Assembly: GCA_045113695.1 (NCBI GenBank)
Contig: JBGUJG010000124.1
Location: forward strand, 1 to 63,488
From: UBA4246 sp045113695
Lineage (GTDB): Bacteria > Bacillota > Clostridia > Christensenellales > Aristaeellaceae
Reading direction: 5' to 3'
Length of the DNA: 63,488 nucleotides
Positions within the stretch are counted from its first letter, which is position 1, and the number at the start of each line of letters is the position of its first letter. Of the stretch, positions 15,260 to 23,585 are shown piece after piece. The notes below the pieces were generated by a model, which saw only the letters and a program-made list of their open reading frames with translations, was not told the DNA's origin and did no database searches. The position numbers and the translations under genes are program-made.

Positions 15260-16585
15260 TTACGTCTCTGCGTCCCCGTTCTTTTGATCGCGCTGGGTTT
15301 CCTTCTCGGCCTTTTCGCCTTTCTCATGCTGGCGGTCCTTGCGCTTTTCCTGCTTGACGTTGACGCGCAGGTACAGCACCCGGTGGCCGTCCGTCTCCGT
15401 CACGGTGATGTGCAGGTTTTCATACTGGAAATGATCGCCCTTGGCGGGGATCTTGTCCAGCTGCTCGGTCACCCATCCGCCGACGGAAACACTGTCCGTT
15501 TCCGGCTCGTTCAGGTCAAACAGCTGGCAGAAATCCTCAAAATTGGCGGAACCTTCCACCAGCCAGGCCGTCTCGGACAGGCGGCGGAACTCTTCCTCCA
15601 CCTCGTCGTGCTCGTCCCAGATTTCGCCGACCAGCTCCTCCAGGATGTCTTCCATCGTAACAATGCCCAGGGTGCCGCCGTATTCGTCCAGCACCACGGC
15701 AATATGCGTCTTCTTTGCCTGCAGGAGCTTGAGCAGATCGTCCAGTTTCTCGGACGGATGGGTAAAGAGGACCGGGCTCAGCAGCTCCCTCAGCGGTTTT
15801 TCCGTCAGCTGGCCGTCCTCGTACAGGTCCTTCTGATGGACGACGCCGATGATGTTGTCGATCGTATCCTCGTAAACGGGCAGACGGGAAAAACCGGTCT
15901 TGGAAAACAGCCTCGCGACCTCCTCGGTTTCTTCGTCGATGGATACTGCCTCCACATCGACCCGGTGGGTCAGGATGTCCTCCGCCTTCATATCGCCGAA
16001 CTCGATGGCGTTGCGCAGGAGATTGACTTCCCCGTCGTCGATTGCTCCTTCCTCCTGCACCTCGTCCACCAGCATCAGCAGCTCCTCCTGGGACATCCTG
16101 TCATCCGCGTCTCCCGGGAACAGCCTGGAGATCAGCTTCTGCCACTGGCCGAACAGGAAATTGAGCGGGGTAAACACCACCATCAGCACCCGGAGGATCG
16201 GGGCGGAGAACTTGGCGAAACGCTCGGGATAATCCTTGGCAATGGTCTTGGGTGAAATTTCGCCGAAGATCAGCACGACCAGGGTGATCACCGCCGTTGA
16301 TACGGTGGTCCCCACATCGCCGAATTTACGGACGAAAAAAATGGTCGCGATGGCCGTCAGCAGGATGTTGACCAGGTTGTTGCCGATCAGGACCGTCGAG
16401 ATCAGCTTGTCAAAATTGTCGGAAAGCTTCACTGCCAGGTCCGCCTGTTTGTCCCCATGCTCCGCCATCGTCTTCATGCGGGTTTTGTTCATGGTGGAAA
16501 AGGCGGTTTCAGAGGCGGAAAAGAACGCGGAGAACAGCACGCAGAGAATCATCCGCAGGATAGTTCTCAGGGTATATGCATCCAT
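15260..16585 (-). CDS. Hemolysin/CNNM-family transporter (DUF21, CBS pair, CorC)
   Basis: 441 residues. Order of parts: a DUF21 membrane domain with about three to four helices (1-190; start MDAYTLRTILRMILCVLFSA, with the ASETAFSTMN motif), a CBS domain pair (about 205-330; THRVDVEAVS and HIAVVLDEYGGTLGIVTMED) and a CorC_HlyC domain (about 345-420; WLVEGSANFEDFCQLF), then a charged Lys/Glu tail. Relatives such as Bacillus MpfA are implicated in magnesium export, so this is probably a divalent-cation transporter regulated by nucleotides. It has a long untranslated leader (16586-16793). Confidence 0.93.
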   Translation of the reverse strand: MDAYTLRTILRMILCVLFSAFFSASETAFSTMNKTRMKTMAEHGDKQADLAVKLSDNFDKLISTVLIGNNLVNILLTAIATIFFVRKFGDVGTTVSTAVITLVVLIFGEISPKTIAKDYPERFAKFSAPILRVLMVVFTPLNFLFGQWQKLISRLFPGDADDRMSQEELLMLVDEVQEEGAIDDGEVNLLRNAIEFGDMKAEDILTHRVDVEAVSIDEETEEVARLFSKTGFSRLPVYEDTIDNIIGVVHQKDLYEDGQLTEKPLRELLSPVLFTHPSEKLDDLLKLLQAKKTHIAVVLDEYGGTLGIVTMEDILEELVGEIWDEHDEVEEEFRRLSETAWLVEGSANFEDFCQLFDLNEPETDSVSVGGWVTEQLDKIPAKGDHFQYENLHITVTETDGHRVLYLRVNVKQEKRKDRQHEKGEKAEKETQRDQKNGDAET

Positions 16586-16793
16586 TCAGAAATCTTTCTC
16601 CTTTATAAACAAAAACAGAAAATCATGAAAAAAACGAGCAAAAAGACACATCCACCCCAACTCCGGGCTGGATATGCCTTCACGCTCATCTATCCACAGC
16701 TGCATGGCCAGGCGTCTGTGTCGCTGTCCATCGTAAGTCGGAACCTCCCGGCCGGTCAAAAAGCCGAAACTTCATCAGTAAAAACCAGAAACA
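16586..16793 (-). promoter_or_regulatory. Long, possibly structured 5' leader of the CNNM gene
   Basis: About 200 transcribed bases precede the CNNM start. On the minus strand GACACA and TGTGTC enclose about 75 bases that include a TGGATA/TATCCA pair; the closing stem is followed by TTTTTGCTCGTTTTTTT. This is the layout of a riboswitch with an expression-platform terminator. It does not match the M-box or the yybP-ykoY motif as I remember them, so the class is open. No gene is seen here. Confidence 0.4.
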
Positions 16794-16799
16794 TGATGC

Positions 16800-16828
16800 A
16801 TTTTATCATAATATCCTTTAGCCGTCAA
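16800..16828 (-). promoter_or_regulatory. Promoter of the CNNM transporter gene
   Basis: Minus strand: TTGACG, 17 bases, TAAAAT. It starts a transcript with about 200 bases of leader before the coding start at 16585. Confidence 0.8.
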
Positions 16829-16899
16829 TTGTTTGTTCGCAAAATCAGCCGGATGTGATCCCCCGGATTTTAACCGCCCGGCAGCCATGTGCTCTCCGC

Positions 16900-17310
16900 T
16901 CAGATCAGCACGCCGTCGCAGTGATCGATCTCGTGCTGGATGATCTGCGCGGTGAAGCCTTCATAAGATCCGGTCTGCTTGCGAAACGCCTGATCCAGAT
17001 ATCGAACCGTGATCTTCTGATACCTCCTGGCTTTCCGGACGCCCGCCAGCGACAGACAGCCTTCCTCCGTCCCATATTCGCCCGACCGGCTGATGATCTG
17101 CGGGTTGATCATGATCACCTGAAAAGGGCCGCTGCAGAAAACGATGATGCGCTTCTTTACGCCGATCATGTTCGCGGCCATGCCGACGCAGCGGTCCAGG
17201 TTCGCGCGGAGGGTGTCCAGCAGATCGGTGACGGTCTGCCCGTCTTCTTCGGAAGCAGGCGCTGACTTCTGCGCCAGAAACAGGGGATCATGCATGATCG
17301 GCCGAATCAT
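16900..17310 (-). CDS. def: Peptide deformylase
   Basis: 136 residues, a short form common in Clostridia. It removes the formyl group from new proteins, using a metal ion. The three motifs are present: GMAANMIG near residue 43 (motif 1, with Met instead of Leu), EEGCLSLAG near 87 (metal-binding Cys) and QHEIDHCDGVLI at the C-terminus (HExxH). The protein ends just after the third motif, so the C-terminal helix of longer forms is lacking. GGAGGTG lies 4 bases before the ATG. It overlaps the YaiI gene by 23 bases and is the last gene of the luxS operon. Confidence 0.93.
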   Translation of the reverse strand: MIRPIMHDPLFLAQKSAPASEEDGQTVTDLLDTLRANLDRCVGMAANMIGVKKRIIVFCSGPFQVIMINPQIISRSGEYGTEEGCLSLAGVRKARRYQKITVRYLDQAFRKQTGSYEGFTAQIIQHEIDHCDGVLI

Positions 17311-17749
17311 GGAGCACCTCCAGGATCATTTGTTCAAAGCTTTCGGCAAACCGCCGGTCGTCTTCTTCCGTGCGTCTGGCAGGGCCTTTCAGAAGGTGCC
17401 TGCCGCTGCGGCGGGCCTTCTTTGCCAAATGGCGTTCCATCAGCAGACCGTCTATGTTCTCACCGGTGTAGCGCCTCCCGCTCTGGTGGATGGCCCCCGC
17501 GCCTTTCCCGAGCGCCAGCGCTGCCACCCCATAGTCCTGCGTGATCACAATATCGCCCCGCCGGCAGAGGTTGATCAGGGCAATGTCCGCTGCGTCCGCG
17601 CCAGCGCCGACAGTGATCACCGTGCCGGCATCGGAATGCAGAATATGACTGGTATCGCACAGCAGGATCACCGGGACGCCGTGCCGCCGGGCGATGTCTT
17701 CCGCGATGCGGGTCACCGGGCACGCATCCGCGTCAATCAGGATCCGCAT
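17288..17749 (-). CDS. YaiI/YqxD family protein (DUF188)
   Basis: 153 residues from the ATG at 17749, selected because GGAGG lies 8 bases upstream; an ATG 7 codons earlier is possible. MRILIDADACPV, then VGAGADAADIALINL, GDIVITQDYGVAALAL and the later HQSGRRYTGENIDGLLM are characteristic of UPF0178, a PIN-like fold with Asp residues able to bind metal. Its substrate is not known; a nuclease role is suggested by the fold only. It overlaps the phosphatase gene by 17 bases and def by 23. Confidence 0.88.
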   Translation of the reverse strand: MRILIDADACPVTRIAEDIARRHGVPVILLCDTSHILHSDAGTVITVGAGADAADIALINLCRRGDIVITQDYGVAALALGKGAGAIHQSGRRYTGENIDGLLMERHLAKKARRSGRHLLKGPARRTEEDDRRFAESFEQMILEVLHDSADHA

Positions 17750-18479
17750 CGTTCCGTCCTCCGGGCTCACAGCCGGCGCGGCTGCTTCCGCTCAGGACAG
17801 TCTCGCGGAAACGTTCCACGGTTTCCGCGGGAATCGCCAGCCTGTCCGTCAGGTAATCGTCCCCCATGGCTTCCCAGGCCGCCCGCAGATAGCGCTCATC
17901 AGCGATATAGGCCTGATACAGACTTTCGGCAAAAGCTTCCCCATGGGTCACGGCAGCCCGCTGACGGACCGCGATGGCTTTGGGAAGATTCACCTCGTTG
18001 GTCCTGAGATAATCCGCCAGGATGGTTTCCCGGTCAGCGCCCAGCGCCTCCAGCACCAGCGCTGCGGTCATCCCGCACCGGTCCTTGCCCTCCGTACAGT
18101 GCCACAGGATTCCCCCGCCGGAATAATCATGCCTCATAATAGCCAGAAGCACTTTTCTGAAAGAACCGGCGCACTCATTCATCATCTGCCCGTAGAGCGC
18201 TGCCATATCCGGAAAGACCTGGTTTGCCGTTCCCTGCTCATGGCTGATGCCGGCCGTGATATCGTCAAAGACAGCGATCGGGAGGTATTCCCGGCCGCAG
18301 GTCTGATCCGGCGCTTCCCGCCGCTCCCCGGGCGTACGCAGGTCGATCACGGAGGAAATACCCTTCAGGTCCCCGTCCTCCGCCTGAAACAGGTGCGCGG
18401 AGCGGAACAGCAGGCCGGACCGGATCTGCCGCCCGTCCACCGTCCGGATGCCTCCCAGGTCTCTCATGTTCTGAATCAT
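17733..18479 (-). CDS. Tyrosine-protein phosphatase (Y_phosphatase3 type)
   Basis: 248 residues. The P-loop is WHCTEGKDRCG near residue 135, the HCxxGKDR(T/S)G motif with Cys as the nucleophile and Cys in place of the usual Thr/Ser at position 9. The N-terminal NMRDLGGIRTVDGRQIRSG and VIDLRTPGER are the other family signatures. It removes phosphate from tyrosine or from phosphoinositide-like lipids; targets are unknown. The ATG at 18479 is favoured because GGAGG is 7 bases upstream; one at 18485 is too close to it. It follows luxS by about 30 bases in the same operon. Confidence 0.9.
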   Translation of the reverse strand: MIQNMRDLGGIRTVDGRQIRSGLLFRSAHLFQAEDGDLKGISSVIDLRTPGERREAPDQTCGREYLPIAVFDDITAGISHEQGTANQVFPDMAALYGQMMNECAGSFRKVLLAIMRHDYSGGGILWHCTEGKDRCGMTAALVLEALGADRETILADYLRTNEVNLPKAIAVRQRAAVTHGEAFAESLYQAYIADERYLRAAWEAMGDDYLTDRLAIPAETVERFRETVLSGSSRAGCEPGGRNDADPD

Positions 18480-18512
18480 GTTCATTCCTCCGTTCCCGGC
18501 AGCAACCTTCTC

Positions 18513-19037
18513 TCAGGAATCAAAGAACTGCCGGCCGTCTTCGGTCCTCAGCCTCCCGGCTCTGGGGTATTCGAAGATCTCAGGATTTCCCGCGTTTGCA
18601 GTCAGATAATCAGCGAATCTCCCGGCATGCCATTTGGCCATCGGAAGGTTATGCATCAGGTAATTCCCGCAGTTCTCCGCGGAAACGCCGGGCACAGACA
18701 CGGCATCCGCCACGGACCGGAAGGCCCTGAGCAGCAGGCCGTAAATTTCCCTGGGCGCGCGGTTTCCTTTCAGGATCAGATAAAACCCTGTCAGGCATCC
18801 CATCGGTCCCCAGTAGATGATCTGATCCTTCCATTCAGGGTCATTTCTCAGATAGGTGGCGATGAGATGCTCCAGGGAGTGCATGGCCGCCGTGTCCACT
18901 GCTGGTTCCGTATTGGGCCTGGTGACCCGCACGTCATAGGTGGTCACCGTCTGATCTCCCAGAACATCCACCCTGCTGGTAAAGATGCCCGGAACAATCC
19001 TGGTGTGATCCACTGAAAAGCTTGGAATCAAATCCAT
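18513..19037 (-). CDS. luxS: S-ribosylhomocysteine lyase LuxS
   Basis: 174 residues. It splits S-ribosylhomocysteine into homocysteine and DPD, the precursor of autoinducer-2, within the activated methyl cycle. The metal ligands are visible in MHSLEHLIATYLR (HxxEH) and in the Cys of ENCGNYLMHNLP; GPMGCLTGFYL holds the active-site Cys region. The start at 19037 has AAAGGAG 8 bases upstream; a GTG 6 codons earlier is less likely. The length is slightly above the usual 155-160 residues because of the C-terminal tail. First gene of an operon with the phosphatase, YaiI and def. Confidence 0.96.
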   Translation of the reverse strand: MDLIPSFSVDHTRIVPGIFTSRVDVLGDQTVTTYDVRVTRPNTEPAVDTAAMHSLEHLIATYLRNDPEWKDQIIYWGPMGCLTGFYLILKGNRAPREIYGLLLRAFRSVADAVSVPGVSAENCGNYLMHNLPMAKWHAGRFADYLTANAGNPEIFEYPRAGRLRTEDGRQFFDS

Positions 19038-19341
19038 ACGATAAACTCCTTTCACTCAGATCATGGACAGAACCAGTATACCATAAATACCGGCACCGCA
19101 GCATGACAATTTTGTGTCCGCAGCTGTTTTTTCTTAAAGACAGAGCCGGACGAACACCGAACAGGATCCGTTATAAAAGGCTCCTTACAGGTTTTGGGGC
19201 CTTTTGCGCGGATGACAGGTATGGTATACTGTATCCGAAGCATCAGAGCAGGCTATACGGAGACAGCATGTCGCCGCCGGGCCTGCGCAAAAACGGATCT
19301 TCCTGCTTTGCCGGATGATCATGCAGCGGAGGGGTCAGCGC
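19038..19341. other. Divergent control region between luxS and the first FGGY kinase
   Basis: Two divergent promoters with the same extended -10 (TGGTATACT): minus strand with -10 at 19075-19080 for luxS, and plus strand with -10 at 19225-19230 (TTTGCG as weak -35 at 19203) for the kinase. Between them AAAAGGCTCC and GGGGCCTTTT (19173-19207) form a 10-bp stem, which could act as a terminator or an operator. Confidence 0.55.
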
Positions 19342-20985
19342 TTGAAAAAAAATGTGATCGGACTGGATTTCGGGACACTGTCAGCCCGGGCTTTGCTGGC
19401 GGAGACGGATACCGGGCGCGTCATGGCTTCCGCGGAGTCTGTCTACCCGCACGGCGTGATCACGGAACATCTGCCAGAAGGCTGGGCCCTGCAGCATCCG
19501 CAGGACTATCTGGACGCCCTGTACGCGCTCATCCCGGAGGTGATGAAAACCGCCGGCATCCGCGCGCAGGACGTAGCCGGTATCGGTCTGGACGCTACCG
19601 CCTGCACTGCTTTTCCCGTTGACAGCCGGGGCATTCCGCTTTGCTTTCAGGCGGAATGGAAAAACGAGCCCAACGCCTATGCGAAGCTCTGGAAGCATCA
19701 CGCGGCCCAGCGGCGGGCAGACCGGATCACCGCCATTGCCCGTGAACGGAAGGAACCATGGCTTTCTCTGTACGGCGGAAAAGTCTCCGGGGAATGGGGC
19801 CTGCCCAAACTGTGGGAACTGCTGGATGAAGCGCCCCGGCTGTATCAGGCGATGCATACCTGGATCGAAACGGGCGACTGGCTGGTCTGGCAGCTGACCG
19901 GACGGGAAACAAAAAACCTTTGCGCGGCCGGTTTCAAGCATTTTTATGCGCAGGGAAAAGGCTATCCGGACGCATCCTTTTATACAGCCGTCGATCCCCG
20001 GCTGGAAAGGCTGATCCCTGAAAAATACGGTGCTCCTGTCCTGGCACCCGGGCAGAAGGCCGGGGGTCTGACCGGGAAAATGGCAGACCGCCTGGGGCTA
20101 TGCCCCGGCATCCCGGTTTCCGCCGCCAGCGTGGACGCCCACGCGGCCCTGCCGGCAGCCGGCATCTGCAGACCGGGAGACATGCTGGCCATCATCGGCA
20201 CTTCCACCTGCGTGATGACCCTGGCGCAGGAAGCAAAACCGGTCCCCGGGATCTGCGGCATGGCCAAAGACGCCATTCTGCCGGGCTTTTACGCCTGCGA
20301 GGCGGGACAAAGCTGTGTGGGGGACCTGCTGGGATGGTTCTGCGATCACTGCGTCCCGGGGCATTATGCTGAACAAGCACAGCAGAATCATCAGACTGTC
20401 CACCAGTACCTGACCGGTCTGGCGGAAAGCCTTCAGCCCGGAGAAACGGGATTGCTGGCGCTGGACTGGTGGAACGGCAACCGCAGCATCCTGGTGGATT
20501 TTGATCTGAACGGCCTGCTGCTGGGAATGACCCTTCAGACGAAGCCGGAAGAGATCTTCCGCGCGCTGATCGAAGCCACTGCCTTTGGCCTGCGGGTGAT
20601 TGCCGGGCATCTGAGGCAATGCGGCGTGCCGGTGGAAAAGCTCCTGGCCACCGGAGGCATCAGCAGGAAAAACGCCCTGATGATGCAGATCTGCGCGGAC
20701 GTGCTGAATCTGCCGATTCACGTCATCAATACAGACCAGGGCGCCGCGCTGGGCAGCGCCATTTATGCAGCCAGAGCCGCGGGAATCTACGCCGGTCTGC
20801 CCGCCGCCGTCCGGGCCATGGCGGCGCCGGTGAAAAAAGTATACCTGCCGGTTCCCGATCATACAGTGACTTACGGCCGGCTCTTCATGGAATATAAAAA
20901 CCTTCACGACCTTTTTGCTGAAAACGGCATGATGAAGCGCCTCCGGCAGATCAGAAAAGACGCGCTGCAGAATGCCGGGAGATAA
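19342..20985 (+). CDS. FGGY-family carbohydrate kinase, ribulokinase-like (copy 1)
   Basis: 547 residues from the TTG at 19342, chosen because GGAGGGG lies 7 bases upstream; an ATG at 19315 has no such site. VIGLDFGTLSARALL opens the first ATPase-fold domain, GIGLDATACTAFP is the ribulokinase-type motif near residue 85, ASVDAHAALPAAG holds the catalytic Asp near 255, and IGTSTCVM plus ATGGISRKNALMMQI form the ATP-binding motifs of the second domain. It phosphorylates a ketose or polyol; L-ribulose is the classic substrate but is not certain here. It converges with the first FAD oxidoreductase and is likely part of the same catabolic region; a second copy lies at 31627. Confidence 0.88.
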   Translation: MKKNVIGLDFGTLSARALLAETDTGRVMASAESVYPHGVITEHLPEGWALQHPQDYLDALYALIPEVMKTAGIRAQDVAGIGLDATACTAFPVDSRGIPLCFQAEWKNEPNAYAKLWKHHAAQRRADRITAIARERKEPWLSLYGGKVSGEWGLPKLWELLDEAPRLYQAMHTWIETGDWLVWQLTGRETKNLCAAGFKHFYAQGKGYPDASFYTAVDPRLERLIPEKYGAPVLAPGQKAGGLTGKMADRLGLCPGIPVSAASVDAHAALPAAGICRPGDMLAIIGTSTCVMTLAQEAKPVPGICGMAKDAILPGFYACEAGQSCVGDLLGWFCDHCVPGHYAEQAQQNHQTVHQYLTGLAESLQPGETGLLALDWWNGNRSILVDFDLNGLLLGMTLQTKPEEIFRALIEATAFGLRVIAGHLRQCGVPVEKLLATGGISRKNALMMQICADVLNLPIHVINTDQGAALGSAIYAARAAGIYAGLPAAVRAMAAPVKKVYLPVPDHTVTYGRLFMEYKNLHDLFAENGMMKRLRQIRKDALQNAGR

Positions 20986-21012
20986 ACAAAAGAGACCTTT
21001 CTCTCTCTGTGA

Positions 21013-22302
21013 TCAGCAGATCCCGCCCTGCGCCCTGATTTCTGACCGCAGTTTCCGGGCATCGACTGCCTGAACGCCGGTATTCCCCTGCAGCGCCAGG
21101 GCAGCCGCGATGCCGGCGGCCTGACCGGTGGCCATGCAGGTACCCTGAACGCGTATGGACGCGTGCGCCCTTTCGTCCGCCGAAATCAGCCTGCCGGCCC
21201 CGATCAGGTTGTCGCAGGCGGCGGTGACCATGGTCCGGTATGGAATAAAGCCCGCCCGGGCAGGCGTCTCCACGGCCTGCGCGGGCTCTTCAGACCGATG
21301 AATGTCGATGATGTGGGCGCAGCGCGCGATGCTGTCCCGGAACGGAACGGCGTTCAGCACGTCGTCCCCCGTCAGCCGGTACAGGCCGGCCAGATGCCGC
21401 CCTTCCCTGACCCCCGCGGATACCGCAGAAGCGGAGATGACGCAGTGCGCAAACTCCGGGTACTCGTCCCTGAGCATCTGTACCAGCGCAAACATGTCTT
21501 CCCTCATCTGAAACTCCGCCCGGGAATACGCATCGGCGTCCAGGACAGACGCGGCGTTTCTGGTCATATTGACGGCGAGGCGGTCCCCGTTCATCAGCGT
21601 GTTGAACCAGGGGCCTCCGAACAGCGGGCCTTCCCCCGCTTTGTATTTATCTTCCAGGAACCGGTGAATCGTCCTGTTGCAGGACGGCGTTCCCCGATAG
21701 CCGTTATGCCGGATGGAATCGCGCAGAAGCGGAGTGCTCACATCGACCTGGGTCAGTTCAAAGCACAGGGACAGCGGCTGCGGCGCATCGGGAACTTCCG
21801 CCGGAACGCCTGCCAGCGCGCATAAATCCCCGTCGCCGGTCGCGTCGATGAATACCGTGCCTGCAACTTTCCGGATGCCGCTTTTGCTGACAATCTCCAC
21901 GGACGCGATGCGTCCGTTTTCTGTCTGCGCGCTGATCAGCGTGCTGTTCATCAGAGGGGTAATCCCCTCCTTCAGCACCATCCGCTGTGCCGCCAGTTTA
22001 TAGTATTCCGGATCAACCGAGATATGCCCCTTGGGCATTTCGGGACGGGCGGCGTTCAGCCGGATCAGTTCGGAGATAAACGCCCACGGCAGGCCGCCGA
22101 CAACCCGTTCTCCGTTTTTAAAAAAACCGCTGACCGGCACGACCAGGCAGGCCGTCGCCGCGCCGCCGAAAAAGCCGAAACGTTCTATCACCGTTACGCT
22201 GCAGCCCATCCGCGCGGCGCTGACGGCCGCCATGACGCCGGCCGGCCCGCCGCCGCAGACAACGATATCAGCGTGTACGGTTTCCTGACGGATTTTGTCC
22301 AT
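21013..22302 (-). CDS. FAD-dependent oxidoreductase, FAD_oxidored family (copy 1)
   Basis: 429 residues, no signal peptide. The N-terminal Rossmann motif is DIVVCGGGPAGVMAAVSAAR with the later VIERFGFFGG; GTVFIDATGDGDLCALAG is the second FAD contact near residue 150; LIGAGRLISADERAHASIRV and ATGQAAGIAAAL near the C-terminus complete the family pattern. This family (PF12831) is poorly characterised and common in carbohydrate clusters of anaerobes. It is transcribed away from the LacI regulator and its mRNA leader contains a LacI-type palindrome. Three paralogues lie in the opposite direction (23586, 28233, 33299). Confidence 0.88.
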   Translation of the reverse strand: MDKIRQETVHADIVVCGGGPAGVMAAVSAARMGCSVTVIERFGFFGGAATACLVVPVSGFFKNGERVVGGLPWAFISELIRLNAARPEMPKGHISVDPEYYKLAAQRMVLKEGITPLMNSTLISAQTENGRIASVEIVSKSGIRKVAGTVFIDATGDGDLCALAGVPAEVPDAPQPLSLCFELTQVDVSTPLLRDSIRHNGYRGTPSCNRTIHRFLEDKYKAGEGPLFGGPWFNTLMNGDRLAVNMTRNAASVLDADAYSRAEFQMREDMFALVQMLRDEYPEFAHCVISASAVSAGVREGRHLAGLYRLTGDDVLNAVPFRDSIARCAHIIDIHRSEEPAQAVETPARAGFIPYRTMVTAACDNLIGAGRLISADERAHASIRVQGTCMATGQAAGIAAALALQGNTGVQAVDARKLRSEIRAQGGIC

Positions 22303-22322
22303 TCAAATCATCTCCCGCATCG

Positions 22323-22340
22323 ATTTGGAACGTTCCAAAT
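22323..22340. promoter_or_regulatory. LacI-type operator 1
   Basis: A perfect 18-bp palindrome ATTTGGAACGTTCCAAAT with the central CG typical of LacI-family sites. It lies about 55-70 bases downstream of the predicted start of the minus-strand FAD gene transcript, where a bound repressor would block elongation. Confidence 0.85.
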
Positions 22341-22400
22341 ATTGCAGCCGGTCAGCATCATCCTGCCATCGATCATCATCCGGAAAGATATCACCCAGAT

Positions 22401-22428
22401 ATTATCACAATTTCATGAATTCTGTCAA
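22401..22428 (-). promoter_or_regulatory. Promoter of the minus-strand FAD oxidoreductase gene
   Basis: Minus strand: TTGACA, 16 bases, GATAAT (or 18 bases to TAATAT). Operator 1 lies downstream of it. Confidence 0.75.
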
Positions 22429-22457
22429 TTTTTCTTGCAAAGGATCAAAAAATCATG

Positions 22458-22486
22458 TTGACATTTGGACCGTTCCAATTTACTAT
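22458..22486 (+). promoter_or_regulatory. Promoter of the LacI-led operon, with operator 2 in its spacer
   Basis: TTGACA, 17 bases, TACTAT. The spacer is filled by a second copy of the operator (22463-22480, ATTTGGACCGTTCCAATT, 16 of 18 positions symmetric). A repressor here would exclude RNA polymerase, so the regulator should control its own gene. The two operator centres are 140 bases apart. Confidence 0.88.
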
Positions 22487-22504
22487 GTCCATGGAGGAAA
22501 ATCC

Positions 22505-23566
22505 ATGATAACGATTTATGACGTTGCCAGATACGCCGGCGTATCCAAGAGCACCGTTTCGCTGGTGATCAACCAGAGCCCGCTGGTCAGCGAAGCCACC
22601 CGCAAAAAGGTGCAGCAGGCCATCGCGGATATGAACTATATCCCCAACGCCAATGCGCGGGGGCTCAGCGCCCATGCCGCCAACTGTCTCGGCGTGGTCG
22701 TTATGACGGAAGAAACGCCGGTGATCAGCTACGACTTTGATCAGCATGTCGGCCTGTGTTCCTACAACATTACCAGCGGGATCTTTCCTTCGCTGGTCCA
22801 TTCCAAATACGGCGTGCTGATGGAGCACTTCTGCTCCGTCAACAACCCGGGCGAACTCCCGAACCTGGTCAGAAACCGCCGGGTGGACGGGGTGATCATC
22901 GTCGGTTCCCCGTTTGACCGCAAGATGATCGAAAAACTCCGGGAGATGCGTTTCCCGTTCGTCATGGCCGGGGTGGACAGCTTCCAGGAAGGGCTCGACT
23001 GCTCGTACGCAGACCCCGGAGACGGCGTCCGCATCGGCATGAAGTATCTGGCGGAGCAGGGATATCATGAAGCCTTCCTGCTCAACTGCCCCAGGACGAT
23101 ACACTCCTCATTCACCAGGCTGGACGCTTTCATTTCCTCCGCGGCTGAACACGGCTTCACCGTCCGGCCGGAATGGATTGTCAACTGCGAAAAAAACAAC
23201 GGCCAGAGCGCGTACAACCAGATGAAAGCCTGCTGGGAATCGGGCATCCGCCCCCGGGCCGTGATCGCGGCCAACGGCCATCTGGCGCTCGGCGCGATGC
23301 GCTATCTGAACGAGCAGCATGTCCGGGTGCCCGATCAGGTCAGCGTGATCGGCTACGAGGACTCCTCCCTGTCGGGCTACGCAATCCCGGCGCTGACCTC
23401 CGTCAATATCCACAAGGAACTGATCGGCCGGAAAGCCGCGGAATTTCTGCTTCGCCGGCTGCAGCAGGCGGACGCGGAACCGGCCCGTTTCGTGGCCCCG
23501 GCGGATCTGGTGATCCGGGACAGCGTGATCCCCGCCTGCCGGCAGTCCCCATTCAACGAACCATGA
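22505..23566 (+). CDS. LacI-family transcriptional regulator
   Basis: 353 residues. The start at 22505 has GGAGGA 6 bases upstream and gives the classic N-terminus MITIYDVARYAGVSKSTVSL (helix-turn-helix), then the hinge helix NANARGLSAHAAN near residue 55. The rest is a periplasmic-binding-protein-like sensor domain, including VDGVIIVGSPFD, the conserved PDQVSVIGYEDSSLSGYAIP and a C-terminal effector region. It binds a sugar-like inducer. The two CG-centred palindromes in its own upstream region are its probable targets, with one in the spacer of its promoter and one in the divergent FAD gene leader. Confidence 0.95.
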   Translation: MITIYDVARYAGVSKSTVSLVINQSPLVSEATRKKVQQAIADMNYIPNANARGLSAHAANCLGVVVMTEETPVISYDFDQHVGLCSYNITSGIFPSLVHSKYGVLMEHFCSVNNPGELPNLVRNRRVDGVIIVGSPFDRKMIEKLREMRFPFVMAGVDSFQEGLDCSYADPGDGVRIGMKYLAEQGYHEAFLLNCPRTIHSSFTRLDAFISSAAEHGFTVRPEWIVNCEKNNGQSAYNQMKACWESGIRPRAVIAANGHLALGAMRYLNEQHVRVPDQVSVIGYEDSSLSGYAIPALTSVNIHKELIGRKAAEFLLRRLQQADAEPARFVAPADLVIRDSVIPACRQSPFNEP

Positions 23567-23585
23567 ACATTCAGGAGACAAATGT

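Noticed and set aside
19173..19207. A T-box or S-box riboswitch upstream of luxS
   Set aside because: The hairpin lies upstream of the predicted luxS start of transcription; only about 30 bases of leader remain, too short for either.
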